DNA of 46,651 bases from Clostridiales bacterium (GTDB lineage: Bacteria; Bacillota; Clostridia; Oscillospirales; Oscillospiraceae): assembly GCA_022787565.1 (NCBI GenBank), contig JALFVN010000066.1:1-46651 (forward strand), given 5' to 3'. Every line of letters starts with the position of its first letter. Position 1 is the stretch's first letter. This document shows positions 39,365-46,651 of this stretch, in pieces. The translations under genes were made by a program, and so were the position numbers. The notes under the pieces are model-generated. The model saw nothing but the letters and a program-made list of their open reading frames with translations. It ran no database searches and was not told the DNA's origin.

Positions 39365-42300
39365 ATGAAGCGTGTAAAAACCTTGTCCCTGCTTCTGGCC
39401 CTGTGCATGATCTTCAGTCTTGCCATGCCGGTAAGCGCCTTTGCGGACGAAGATTCCGCTCCCGTCGAGGATCCCATCGTCACGGAGACTCCGGTGGAGA
39501 CGCCTGTTGTCACTTCCGTCCCCGAAGTGAGCCCAGCTCCCTCCGAGACGCCTGACGCGGAGGAGTCCCCTGTTCCCTCGGATACGCCCGCGGACAGCGA
39601 GCCTGCAGGTGATATATCCGCAGATGACGAGTCTGCCGCTGACGACGAGCCCGGTGATTATACCCTGTCCAACCCGGACGAGGGCGTCGCCACCACGTCT
39701 CTTACCATGGGCACAAAGCCCGCTGACGGTACCACCACCGGCAATCCCTTTGTGAAGGGCACCGGCGGCAGCAACAGCTTCCGCATTCCCGCCCTGGTCA
39801 CCCTGAATAACGGCACCCTGGTGGCGGCAGCGGATGCCCGCTGGAACACCACCTATGACGGCGGCGGTCTGGACACCATTGTCAGCTACTCCATCAATAA
39901 TGGCTCCAGCTGGAACTACACCTTTGCCAACTATCTGGGCGACAATGGCAACACCTATAACGGCAGCGGCTCCACCGCGTTCATTGACCCCGCCCTGGCC
40001 ACTGACGGCAGCACGGTCTACATGCTCTGCGACCTGTATCCTTACGGCGTGGCTCTGAACGGCAGCGGCAACACCGCGCCCTCTACTGCTGTCGGCTTCA
40101 ATTCTAACGGCAAGCTGCTGTTGTCAACCGATGGCTCCAACTACAATTACTATTTGGATGGCACTGTTATCAAGGACAGCAGTGGCAATGAGGTCTCCGG
40201 GCTGACTGTAGATTCCTACTTCAATGTCACCGGTACCTATAACAATACAGCATATAATACCAACCTGTTCTTCTCCGATTCCCCCTTCAAGGTCGTCCGC
40301 ACCGGCTACCTGTACCTGACCAGCTCCTCTGACGGCGGAAAGAACTGGTCCGCGCCTACGCTGATCCCCAATGTCAAGACCTCCTCTGAGCAGGTCTGCC
40401 TGGTTGGCCCCGGCCGCGGTCTGGTGACCGGCGACAAGATCATCTTCCCGGTTTACAGCTATAATAACGGCAACCAGCAGATGGGCTTTATCTACTCCTC
40501 TGACGGCGGCGCAACCTGGACCCGCTCTGCCAACTTCACCGGCGACAGCTGGAGCTCTGAGGCCGCCGTGGTAGCGTTGAAAGACGGCACCCTGCGCTTC
40601 TTCTACCGCAACGGCAATTCCACGTTGCGCTATGTGGATTATTCCTGGACGAATGGCTGGGGCAGTGCCGTGAATACCGGCATTGCCACCAATTCCAACA
40701 CCCAGATCTCCGCCATCTCCTATTCCAAGACCGTGGGCGGCAAGCAGGTCATCCTCGTTTCCTGCCCCACCGGAAGCAACAGTAATGGTTCTGCTGATTC
40801 CAGCGCCAGCGCCCGTCTCAACGGACGGATTCAGATCGGCCTGGTCGACAGCAAAACCAATACCATGACTTGGGAGACCCCCATTGACGTCACCACCAAC
40901 AACAGTCAGTTCATGTATTCCTGCCTGACCGAGCTGAATGACGGCAAGGTTGCTATCCTCTATGAAAACCAGGAGAGCAAGTGGGGTACCGGTGATAACT
41001 GCTACTACACCATGGCTTTCGCGACCTATGACCTGGGTCTGACCTTTGACAGCGGCAACTCTGGCGAAGGTGAAGATATTTATGTTGACAATGGCGAAGG
41101 CGGAACCGGCATCACGATCAATTTTGGCGGAACAGCGGTTGCGGCAGATGCTGTTACAATTACAGCTGTAAATCCTGAAGTTCTTTCTGACAAGACCTAT
41201 TTGGCTTATGATATCGCTGTGACTGGTTTCAGCGGCGAATCCGCCAAGGTAACCATTCCCCTGAACGGCAAGTTTGCTGCTGATGCAAAGCTGTACGCGG
41301 TGTATATCAATGCTGACGGCCAACTCACCGAGGAAACGTTCACAGGCGATTTCGACGTGACTGCAGATACCTTCACTTTCGTTGCAACGCACTTCTCCAC
41401 CTATGCGGTCCTGGCTGAAGCTGCTGAGAGTGAACTTCCTGCGCATGAAAATGAGAAGGACATTACCCTTGCTGTTGATGGCAAGGAAACCGTCACCGAT
41501 GAAACCGGCAACCATGAGAGCAGCTATACCGGCGCGGGGTTGAACGAAAGCATTGCCACTGTGACGGTGAAAGGCGAGACTACAACCATTCCTGGCGGAA
41601 CCACAACTGGATTGGTTACTTCTCTTGTAGATGGAAACTATATCATTGGCAACGGTAGCCAGTGGCTCACACTTACGAACGGGACGCTTGGCACCACAGA
41701 TACCGCAGCAAATGCCACGGAATGGACGATCACCGCTTCTAACGGCAGCTATACCATCCAGTCTGGTAGCTATTACCTTGGATGGGAGAGCTCATCAAAC
41801 AGCAGTTGGGGCACAACTACCTATACCTATACTCTTTCTGCAGTTACGAGTGCAGCCAGTTGGTCTTATAACAGTTCAACAGGATTGTATTCAAATTTGA
41901 CTTACCAGTATAACAGGTGGAGTGGTACAACAGATTCCGATTATTACCTCAGCTATAGTAACGGCTGGACCATGGCGCGAAATAATGCTTCCTCTTATGG
42001 CCGAGTATATACAAGGGCCACCGAAGCAGGCGGAACAACAGAAAAAACCACCATCACCTTCACCGGCGTGACTGCGGGTGAGACCCAGGTTGTTGTTGGT
42101 CAAACCCTCTATAACATCACCGTCAATCGCAAAGAGGTGTCAGTACCTCTCACTGTCGGCAATACTGCGACTTATACCGACAAGAACGCCGGAAGCGTTA
42201 CTGTTGCTGACAACACCGTTGCCGAAGCTTCTCTGACCAACGGAGAACTCACCATCAAGGGCCTGAAGGAAGGCACCACCACTGTCACCACTGCCACCAC

Positions 42301-45175
42301 TAAGTATACCGTCACGGTTTCTGATGGCACGCCCATTTCCATCAAGGAAAATGAGACCACAACCATCTCCGTTACCCTGGAAGACGGCCAGACCGTGGAA
42401 TGGTCCTCTGCTGACAGCAGCCATGTGGGCGTGGCAGGCAAGTATGACACCGATTCCGGAGCCTACACCAACGAGGCCATTCTGGCCGGCCAGAACGTGA
42501 CCGAAAGCCCCGTAACTGTCACCGGCACGGTTTACAACGCCGATGGTTCTGTGGCAGGCGTATACAAGTGGCTGGTCACCGTCACCAAGGGCGATGACGA
42601 TACCAATACCTCTTCAAAGGGCATTTACTTCAACATTGATACCATTGAAAACTGCACCGTCTATTACTCCATTAACGGCGGTGAGCTGATTCCCGTCAAT
42701 GGAACCGGCGTGACCACCGGCAACTGGACAGGCAACGGCACCTACACCGGCCACTTCAATATCATGTTCTTTGCGGCCCCGGATGAGGGGTATGCCCTGA
42801 CCTATATGAGCATTTCCGGCTCCGCTGACCAGTACTATACCCTGTCCAACGGCAACCCAGACGGTACCGGCAGCGACGCCTGGCCATTTAATGACCCAAG
42901 CGCTTCTACCATTCCCAGCTCCAGCGGCGATTCTGCATGGAAAACCATCGACGGTTCCCTGCACGGCTTCCGCTGGGCTCTGCTGGAGGGCAACATGACC
43001 ATCGACCAGATGAAGGTCCTGTTCTCCAATGCTATTGCCTTGGGTTGCGATGGTGCAACAACCATCACGAAGAACAGCACATCTGGTATGGGCAGCGCCA
43101 GCAGCCCCACGGTCTGCAAGTTTGTCGCCCAGAAGCTGCCCACCGTGAAGAAGACCATCAAGAGCATTACTCACAATGGCACAGAAACCCCTTATACCGA
43201 CGGCATGAAGGTGGAGATTGGCGACACCATCAAATACAGTGTTGTTGTCACCCGCTATGCCACCAATTCCACCTACGGCACCATTACCTATGATAAGGAA
43301 AAGCTGACAGATGAGCTGACCGGCAACAGCGGTATCAGTAATCCCGACATGGGCACCTCCACCACCAGCGATAAGACCTATACTTATACGACAAGTCTGA
43401 CCCTGACAATGGACAACTTTGCCGATGTTGTAGAGAACGGTACGATCACCAACACCGTGGATTTCTCCTACAGCTATTCCTCCCAGTACAGCGCGGGTTC
43501 TCTGGACACCGAGGCCTCCGCAGTGGCAGAAATCACGGTCAAGGTTCCCGAATATGTCATCGACTTTGGCCTGCCTGTGACAATTGACCTGAGCAGCGTG
43601 CTCGGCGGTGCGGCCATCGCCAGCGGTTCAGCTTCTTACGGAACAATTACTCCCAGTGGCACAAGCTTTACTTACACGCCCAATACGGTCCTTCGCGGTG
43701 TGGACTATGTGACCTTGACTCTGGGTAACAAGCAGACCTACGGCGTTAACATCTACCCCGCCACCACCGTTTTCTATGAAGAAAGCTTTGCCGTTGCCGA
43801 AGCAAATCCCGTAAGCGACCTCCAGACTACGCAGCCCGCCGGCAGCAGTTCAGATGCGTACGGCTATGACGCCGCTTATGCCGGAAGCGTCCGTACTTCC
43901 ACTGAGCTCAACAACGCCGGTTTCAGCTTCACCGGCACCGGTGTGGATATCTACACCAACAATACCACTGCTGACGCCTGGATGATGGTCGTCATCAAGA
44001 GCGGCAACACCATCGTCAAGGCAGCTCAGGTCAACACCGCAATGAAGAACGGTACCACCGAGGCAACCACGAATCAGGCCGTTGACGGATACGGCGTCCC
44101 GGTTTACAGTATTGATAGTCTGGCCTACGGCAGCTACACGGTTACCCTGACCCAGATGAGCGGCAAAGCTGTTCAGTTGGATGGCTTCCGCGTTTACAAC
44201 ACGCTGGAAAACAAGAAAGATCCGGTCTACGTCAATGACCTTGAGGACGATCCCGTATTCATCGAGCTCCGTGACCGTGTGCTTGCATCTTTGAACGCAG
44301 CCGCAGATAACTCCAACCAGTATGCCGCGCAGATATCCCGCAACACCCTGTCTCAGGTCTATGCCACTGCCGGAACTACCGGCGGAGTCGTGATCACAGC
44401 CAAACCGGGCACCTATAATAAGGACACTCTGCAGGATCTGCTGGATAATGGCCCCAAGAACGAGATCTACCTCCAGCCCGGCCAGGCTCTGACCTTTAAG
44501 CTCAATACAAACCGCGAGGTTCAGCTCGGCCTGCGGGCGCTGAATGAGGCGGCAAGCTATACAATTAATAACGATGCCGCCAAGACCGTCTCTTCCAACA
44601 CCGACATGTTCTACACGGTGCTTGCCAAGAGAGCGGATACTGCCGAGCAGGGGGTCACTGTCACCAATACAGGCAAAACAATCCTGGCTTTGACCAAGCT
44701 GAAGGTCTGCGACGATCCCAACTTCAGCTTTGTGGAACTGACAGACGAAGATCTTGTTCCCGCTCTGGTCAGCCTGGGTTATGAGCTTGAGCCCGATGAG
44801 CCTGAGGTTCAGTACGCCGACGCAGTCCTGACCGTTGAAGTAAACGGCCAGACCGCAGTCCTCACCAAAAACGGCGTTGTGGGCGAGTCCGCCACCTTCA
44901 CCGCAGCGGAGATCGAAGCCGCTGCCCAGGGCCTGGTTCCCGATGGCTATGAGCTGAAAGATCAGGCAGCGGACGTGGCCGTGGCCTACGGTGGTTCCTC
45001 CACCGTCAGCCTCAGCGCGGAAGCGATTCCCACCGAGCCTGAACAGCCCGAGGAGCCTGAGAAGCCCGCCGAACCCGAAAAACCCGCACAGCCTGAGAAA
45101 CCCGCCAATATCATCTCCGCCGTGATCCGTCTGATCGACAGGATTTTCGGCTCCCTCAAGGGCTTCTTCCGCTGA
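39365..45175 (+). CDS. large secreted sialidase (GH33) with accessory domains
   Basis: The 1937-residue protein has a signal peptide (residues 1-27, ending VSAFA), a Pro/Glu/Asp-rich linker to about 105, then a sialidase domain (about 110-565). FRIPAL (139-144) holds the first arginine of the triad. Asp boxes are visible (SSSDGGKNWS, YSSDGGATWT), and the ILYENQE stretch fits the catalytic Glu. It releases sialic acid from mucin. Later regions include an Ig/lectin-like part and repeats, one near 1270-1300 (PTVKKTIKSITHNG). The last about 50 residues are Pro/Glu/Lys repeats followed by IISAVIRLIDRIFGSLKGFF, an amphipathic helix and not an LPXTG signal. The ATG at 39365 follows AGGAGGT. Confidence 0.9.
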   Translation: MKRVKTLSLLLALCMIFSLAMPVSAFADEDSAPVEDPIVTETPVETPVVTSVPEVSPAPSETPDAEESPVPSDTPADSEPAGDISADDESAADDEPGDYTLSNPDEGVATTSLTMGTKPADGTTTGNPFVKGTGGSNSFRIPALVTLNNGTLVAAADARWNTTYDGGGLDTIVSYSINNGSSWNYTFANYLGDNGNTYNGSGSTAFIDPALATDGSTVYMLCDLYPYGVALNGSGNTAPSTAVGFNSNGKLLLSTDGSNYNYYLDGTVIKDSSGNEVSGLTVDSYFNVTGTYNNTAYNTNLFFSDSPFKVVRTGYLYLTSSSDGGKNWSAPTLIPNVKTSSEQVCLVGPGRGLVTGDKIIFPVYSYNNGNQQMGFIYSSDGGATWTRSANFTGDSWSSEAAVVALKDGTLRFFYRNGNSTLRYVDYSWTNGWGSAVNTGIATNSNTQISAISYSKTVGGKQVILVSCPTGSNSNGSADSSASARLNGRIQIGLVDSKTNTMTWETPIDVTTNNSQFMYSCLTELNDGKVAILYENQESKWGTGDNCYYTMAFATYDLGLTFDSGNSGEGEDIYVDNGEGGTGITINFGGTAVAADAVTITAVNPEVLSDKTYLAYDIAVTGFSGESAKVTIPLNGKFAADAKLYAVYINADGQLTEETFTGDFDVTADTFTFVATHFSTYAVLAEAAESELPAHENEKDITLAVDGKETVTDETGNHESSYTGAGLNESIATVTVKGETTTIPGGTTTGLVTSLVDGNYIIGNGSQWLTLTNGTLGTTDTAANATEWTITASNGSYTIQSGSYYLGWESSSNSSWGTTTYTYTLSAVTSAASWSYNSSTGLYSNLTYQYNRWSGTTDSDYYLSYSNGWTMARNNASSYGRVYTRATEAGGTTEKTTITFTGVTAGETQVVVGQTLYNITVNRKEVSVPLTVGNTATYTDKNAGSVTVADNTVAEASLTNGELTIKGLKEGTTTVTTATTKYTVTVSDGTPISIKENETTTISVTLEDGQTVEWSSADSSHVGVAGKYDTDSGAYTNEAILAGQNVTESPVTVTGTVYNADGSVAGVYKWLVTVTKGDDDTNTSSKGIYFNIDTIENCTVYYSINGGELIPVNGTGVTTGNWTGNGTYTGHFNIMFFAAPDEGYALTYMSISGSADQYYTLSNGNPDGTGSDAWPFNDPSASTIPSSSGDSAWKTIDGSLHGFRWALLEGNMTIDQMKVLFSNAIALGCDGATTITKNSTSGMGSASSPTVCKFVAQKLPTVKKTIKSITHNGTETPYTDGMKVEIGDTIKYSVVVTRYATNSTYGTITYDKEKLTDELTGNSGISNPDMGTSTTSDKTYTYTTSLTLTMDNFADVVENGTITNTVDFSYSYSSQYSAGSLDTEASAVAEITVKVPEYVIDFGLPVTIDLSSVLGGAAIASGSASYGTITPSGTSFTYTPNTVLRGVDYVTLTLGNKQTYGVNIYPATTVFYEESFAVAEANPVSDLQTTQPAGSSSDAYGYDAAYAGSVRTSTELNNAGFSFTGTGVDIYTNNTTADAWMMVVIKSGNTIVKAAQVNTAMKNGTTEATTNQAVDGYGVPVYSIDSLAYGSYTVTLTQMSGKAVQLDGFRVYNTLENKKDPVYVNDLEDDPVFIELRDRVLASLNAAADNSNQYAAQISRNTLSQVYATAGTTGGVVITAKPGTYNKDTLQDLLDNGPKNEIYLQPGQALTFKLNTNREVQLGLRALNEAASYTINNDAAKTVSSNTDMFYTVLAKRADTAEQGVTVTNTGKTILALTKLKVCDDPNFSFVELTDEDLVPALVSLGYELEPDEPEVQYADAVLTVEVNGQTAVLTKNGVVGESATFTAAEIEAAAQGLVPDGYELKDQAADVAVAYGGSSTVSLSAEAIPTEPEQPEEPEKPAEPEKPAQPEKPANIISAVIRLIDRIFGSLKGFFR

Positions 45176-45191
45176 AACACCGAACCCCTTT

Positions 45192-45219
45192 ACATGGCCG
45201 CCCACCCGGGCGGCCATGT
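45192..45219 (+). terminator. terminator after the sialidase gene
   Basis: A perfect 12-bp stem (45192-45203 with 45208-45219) with a 4-nt loop is followed by TTTCTCGTT, 16 bases after the stop codon. Confidence 0.85.
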
Positions 45220-45253
45220 TTCTCGTTGTACGAACAAATGATTCTGAGCATAA

Positions 45254-45291
45254 AAAATCAGAGCCGCCCCATAAGGGACTGCTCTGATTTT
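45254..45291. repeat. copy of the tRNA-Pro terminator hairpin
   Basis: This 38-nt hairpin (AAAATCAGAGC with GCTCTGATTTT, 16-nt loop) is nearly identical to 45909-45946, which ends the intact tRNA gene, with one base changed in the loop. It suggests the tRNA region was duplicated. Confidence 0.7.
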
Positions 45292-45336
45292 GTGGTTTGG
45301 AAACAGTATAGGTGATCTTATACGAATCGGTGAAAT

Positions 45337-45543
45337 ATTTGCCTGCGGCAAATGTGAAATAACGCCCTTCGGGCATTGTGAAATGTTCCGCTAAAGCGGA
45401 ACGTGAAATGAAATAAATCCACCCACGCCCGCAGGCATTTCACATGGCGAAGCCATATTTCACACCGCAAAGCGGTATTTCACAAATCCCGAAGGGATTT
45501 ATTTCGTTGAAAAAGACCCGATGCAAAGCATCAGGTCTTTTTC
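45337..45543. repeat. array of mini-hairpins with GTGAAAT / ATTTCAC spacers
   Basis: Small stems, most with 2- or 3-nt loops, follow each other: 45337-45353, 45364-45374, 45385-45402, 45427-45436, 45444-45456, 45464-45476, 45484-45500 and a longer one at 45509-45543. The first three are separated by GTGAAAT and the later ones by the reverse complement ATTTCAC, so the array is itself arranged as a large inverted structure. It is not a CRISPR: units differ in sequence and are palindromes. Confidence 0.8.
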
Positions 45544-45821
45544 TGGTCCGAGTAACTGGAGGAGGAGAATTGCCCCGCAGGGGCAAGAGAGGCCGGCCTG
45601 GGCCGTTTGAACCAGCGGCCGGATTGAACCGGTAAGAGGCCGCCGGCACGCACTCATCAATCTGCATGGGGCGGGTTTGGGAGGGGATTGGTTATCCCCT
45701 CCCAAAAAATTGAGCGCAGCGGATATTTGCGCCGCAAAGCGGCGCTGACTCGGACCAAAAAAGAGACATGCTCATGCATGTCTCTTTTTTGGTCCGAGTG
45801 ACTGGATTTGAACCAGCGGCC
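45544..45821. repeat. degraded tRNA-Pro 3'-end copies and tRNA-derived palindrome
   Basis: TGGTCCGAGTAACTGG at 45544-45559 and TTTGAACCAGCGGCC at 45606-45620 are pieces of the tRNA-Pro 3' half split by 46 bases. At 45790-45821, 32 bases are identical to 45946-45977 of the intact gene. A 24-bp perfect stem (45748-45771 with 45776-45799) contains the tRNA 3' end in both orientations around a short loop. These are fragments and cannot fold into full tRNAs. Confidence 0.75.
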
Positions 45822-45875
45822 GTCGGCGGCGGTAAACGCCGCTCGCCGGCCGCAGGGCGGCCGGATTGAACCGGC

Positions 45876-45892
45876 AAGAGGCCGCTGGTTCA
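45876..45892. repeat. inverted tRNA-Pro fragment
   Basis: These 17 bases are the exact reverse complement of 45965-45981 of the intact tRNA-Pro gene (T-arm and variable region). Together with the copy at 45790-45821 they form an inverted pair around about 55 bases. Confidence 0.7.
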
Positions 45893-45908
45893 GTCTGCCT
45901 CTCAAATG

Positions 45909-45946
45909 AAAATCAGAGCCGCCCCACAAGGGACTGCTCTGATTTT
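45909..45946 (-). terminator. terminator of the tRNA-Pro gene
   Basis: On the minus strand the CCA end runs directly into a hairpin of 11 bp (45909-45919 with 45936-45946) whose descending arm ends in TTTTC. It is an intrinsic terminator right behind the tRNA. Confidence 0.8.
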
Positions 45947-46021
45947 GGTCCGAGTGACTGGATTTGAACCAGCGGCCTCTTGAACCCCATTCAAGCGCGC
46001 TACCATCTGCGCTACACCCGG
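45946..46021 (-). tRNA. tRNA-Pro (anticodon GGG)
   Basis: The 76-nt minus-strand gene has acceptor stem CCGGGTG pairing with CACTCGG (one G-U pair), D-arm GTAGCGCAGATGGTAGCGCGC-like core, anticodon stem CTTGA/TCAAG with loop ATGGGGT giving anticodon GGG, T-arm CTGG-TTCAAAT-CCAG, discriminator A and an encoded CCA. It reads proline CCC/CCU codons. A TATAAT box lies 34 bases upstream (46055-46060). Confidence 0.92.
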
Positions 46022-46054
46022 ATATTCGGTTTTTGCCGTTTTTCTTGCGGCTTG

Positions 46055-46060
46055 ATTATA
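46055..46060 (-). promoter_or_regulatory. -10 element of the tRNA-Pro promoter
   Basis: TATAAT on the minus strand, 34 bases upstream of the tRNA 5' end; the -35 region is weak (CAATTG or TTGCAA at suboptimal distance). Confidence 0.6.
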
Positions 46061-46099
46061 TTACCACAACTGTTTTCCAATTGCAATACCTAATTTTAC

Positions 46100-46257
46100 T
46101 TTTTTTCGCCGGGTTGGAGGGAAGGCTGCTGTTTAACCCCTCCGGCCCTTCGGGCCACCTCCCCTTTCAGGGGAGGCAAGGTCCTGGCCCCCCTGCAAGG
46201 GGGGCTGGCAGCCGTAAGGCTGACTGGGGGGTCTGACCCCTCCTCCGCCGCTTTGGG
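46100..46257. repeat. GC-rich palindromic repeat block
   Basis: Several small inverted repeats, such as GGCCCTTCGGGCC, CTCCCCTTTCAGGGGAG and GCCGTAAGGC with nearby arms, fill this gene-free stretch. They share words with the direct repeats that follow. Open frames here are repeat-derived. Confidence 0.6.
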
Positions 46258-46423
46258 GGGGAGGACAATCCCGACCTCACGGTTTCGCCGTGCCACCTCC
46301 CTTTACACAAGGGAGGCTTTGGGGAGCGTAAAAAACGCACTGTCATCCTGAGCGCAGCGAAGGATCCCGTGCTTAGAAGTGCGTTCTTCTGACGACGGGA
46401 TCCTTCGTCGTTTCACTCCTCAG
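46258..46423. repeat. 166-bp direct repeat, copy 1
   Basis: Identical to 46486-46651 except one base (A46325 versus C46553), offset 228 bases. It contains the TGTCATCCTGAGCGCAGCGAAGGATCC-family words in both orientations, so each copy is partly palindromic. No coding content. Confidence 0.9.
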
Positions 46424-46485
46424 GATGACAGCTGGATTTTAAGACTGGCAGACCCTTCCGCCGCTTCGCGTCACCTCCCCTTTCA

Positions 46486-46651
46486 GGGGAGGACAATCCC
46501 GACCTCACGGTTTCGCCGTGCCACCTCCCTTTACACAAGGGAGGCTTTGGGGCGCGTAAAAAACGCACTGTCATCCTGAGCGCAGCGAAGGATCCCGTGC
46601 TTAGAAGTGCGTTCTTCTGACGACGGGATCCTTCGTCGTTTCACTCCTCAG
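46486..46651. repeat. 166-bp direct repeat, copy 2 (cut by the window end)
   Basis: Second copy of 46258-46423. It runs to the last base of the window, so the repeat may continue or occur again beyond it. Confidence 0.9.

Noticed and set aside
45337-45543. CRISPR array
   Set aside because: The fixed parts are only 7 bases, the variable parts are palindromes, and no cas gene is present.
45790-45821. A second tRNA gene
   Set aside because: Only the 3' third is present; no acceptor 5' strand, D-arm or anticodon arm follows.
45440-45929. Short open frames in the repeat-rich end of the window
   Set aside because: They run through palindromes and tRNA fragments and lack ribosome sites; none is supportable as a gene.

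Overview
The window reads as chromosomal DNA of a fairly GC-rich, spore-forming, anaerobic gut Clostridium-class bacterium, most likely an Oscillospiraceae-type Firmicute. The evidence is the spoVAD/spoVAE pair, AGGAGG-type ribosome sites and sigma-A promoters with 17-bp spacers throughout, a CaiB/BaiF-type CoA-transferase beside a BaiA-like dehydrogenase, a large secreted sialidase, and many small palindromic repeats between genes. The assignment rests on gene content and my memory of such genomes; no search was run.

Layout. 1-262: chain of hairpins ending in a terminator. 270-2612 (-): GH31 glycosidase. 2759-5569 (+): NrtR-like Nudix regulator, SPFH/band-7 protein and NAD-kinase-like protein, probably one NAD-linked operon with a palindrome in its promoter. 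5620-10473 (-): thioredoxin-reductase-type flavoprotein with a C-terminal thioredoxin fold, a MITE-like element, and a csoR-copA copper operon in which a copper chaperone domain is fused to the C-terminus of CopA behind its own internal ribosome site. 10618-12004 (+): spoVAD-spoVAE. 12159-15262 (+): BlaI-type repressor and an M56 membrane protease carrying two beta-helix domains instead of a penicillin-binding sensor. 15515-17590 (-): old-yellow-enzyme/Fe-S oxidoreductase. 17872-22547 (-): SDR, MutY, Cu/Zn-SOD-like protein, FAD-Rieske protein and DUF2935 protein, an oxidative-damage group. 22731-24302 (-): S24/S26-type peptidase, glutamate racemase, and a promoter-terminator unit that looks like a small RNA or attenuator. 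24467-26979: divergent CoA-transferase and SDR. 27083-28570 (-): GNAT, rhodanese lipoprotein, Spx/ArsC-like protein. 28838-31186 (+): PlsC, PAP2 phosphatase and an E2/CAT-fold acyltransferase-like protein with overlapping ends. 31300-35038 (-): Ig-like membrane protein and two tandem Wzc-type tyrosine kinases.

35357-38816 (+) is the most interesting block: a compact, translationally coupled set of PqqD-type recognition protein, membrane-anchored protein, 87-residue Cys-containing precursor-like peptide, HPr-kinase-like protein and radical SAM/SPASM enzyme. This is a probable ribosomally made, post-translationally modified peptide (RiPP) pathway that does not match a class I can name. It has a strong promoter and a leader with two mutually exclusive hairpins. 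The precursor ends in Ser directly before the kinase gene, which suggests a C-terminal phosphorylation.

39365-45175 (+): a 1937-residue secreted sialidase with an amphipathic C-terminus. The last 1.5 kb holds a tandem mini-hairpin array, decayed copies of a tRNA-Pro 3' end, one intact tRNA-Pro(GGG) (-), and a 166-bp direct repeat that runs to the end of the window. No CRISPR array, rRNA, transposase gene, prophage gene or replication origin was seen.
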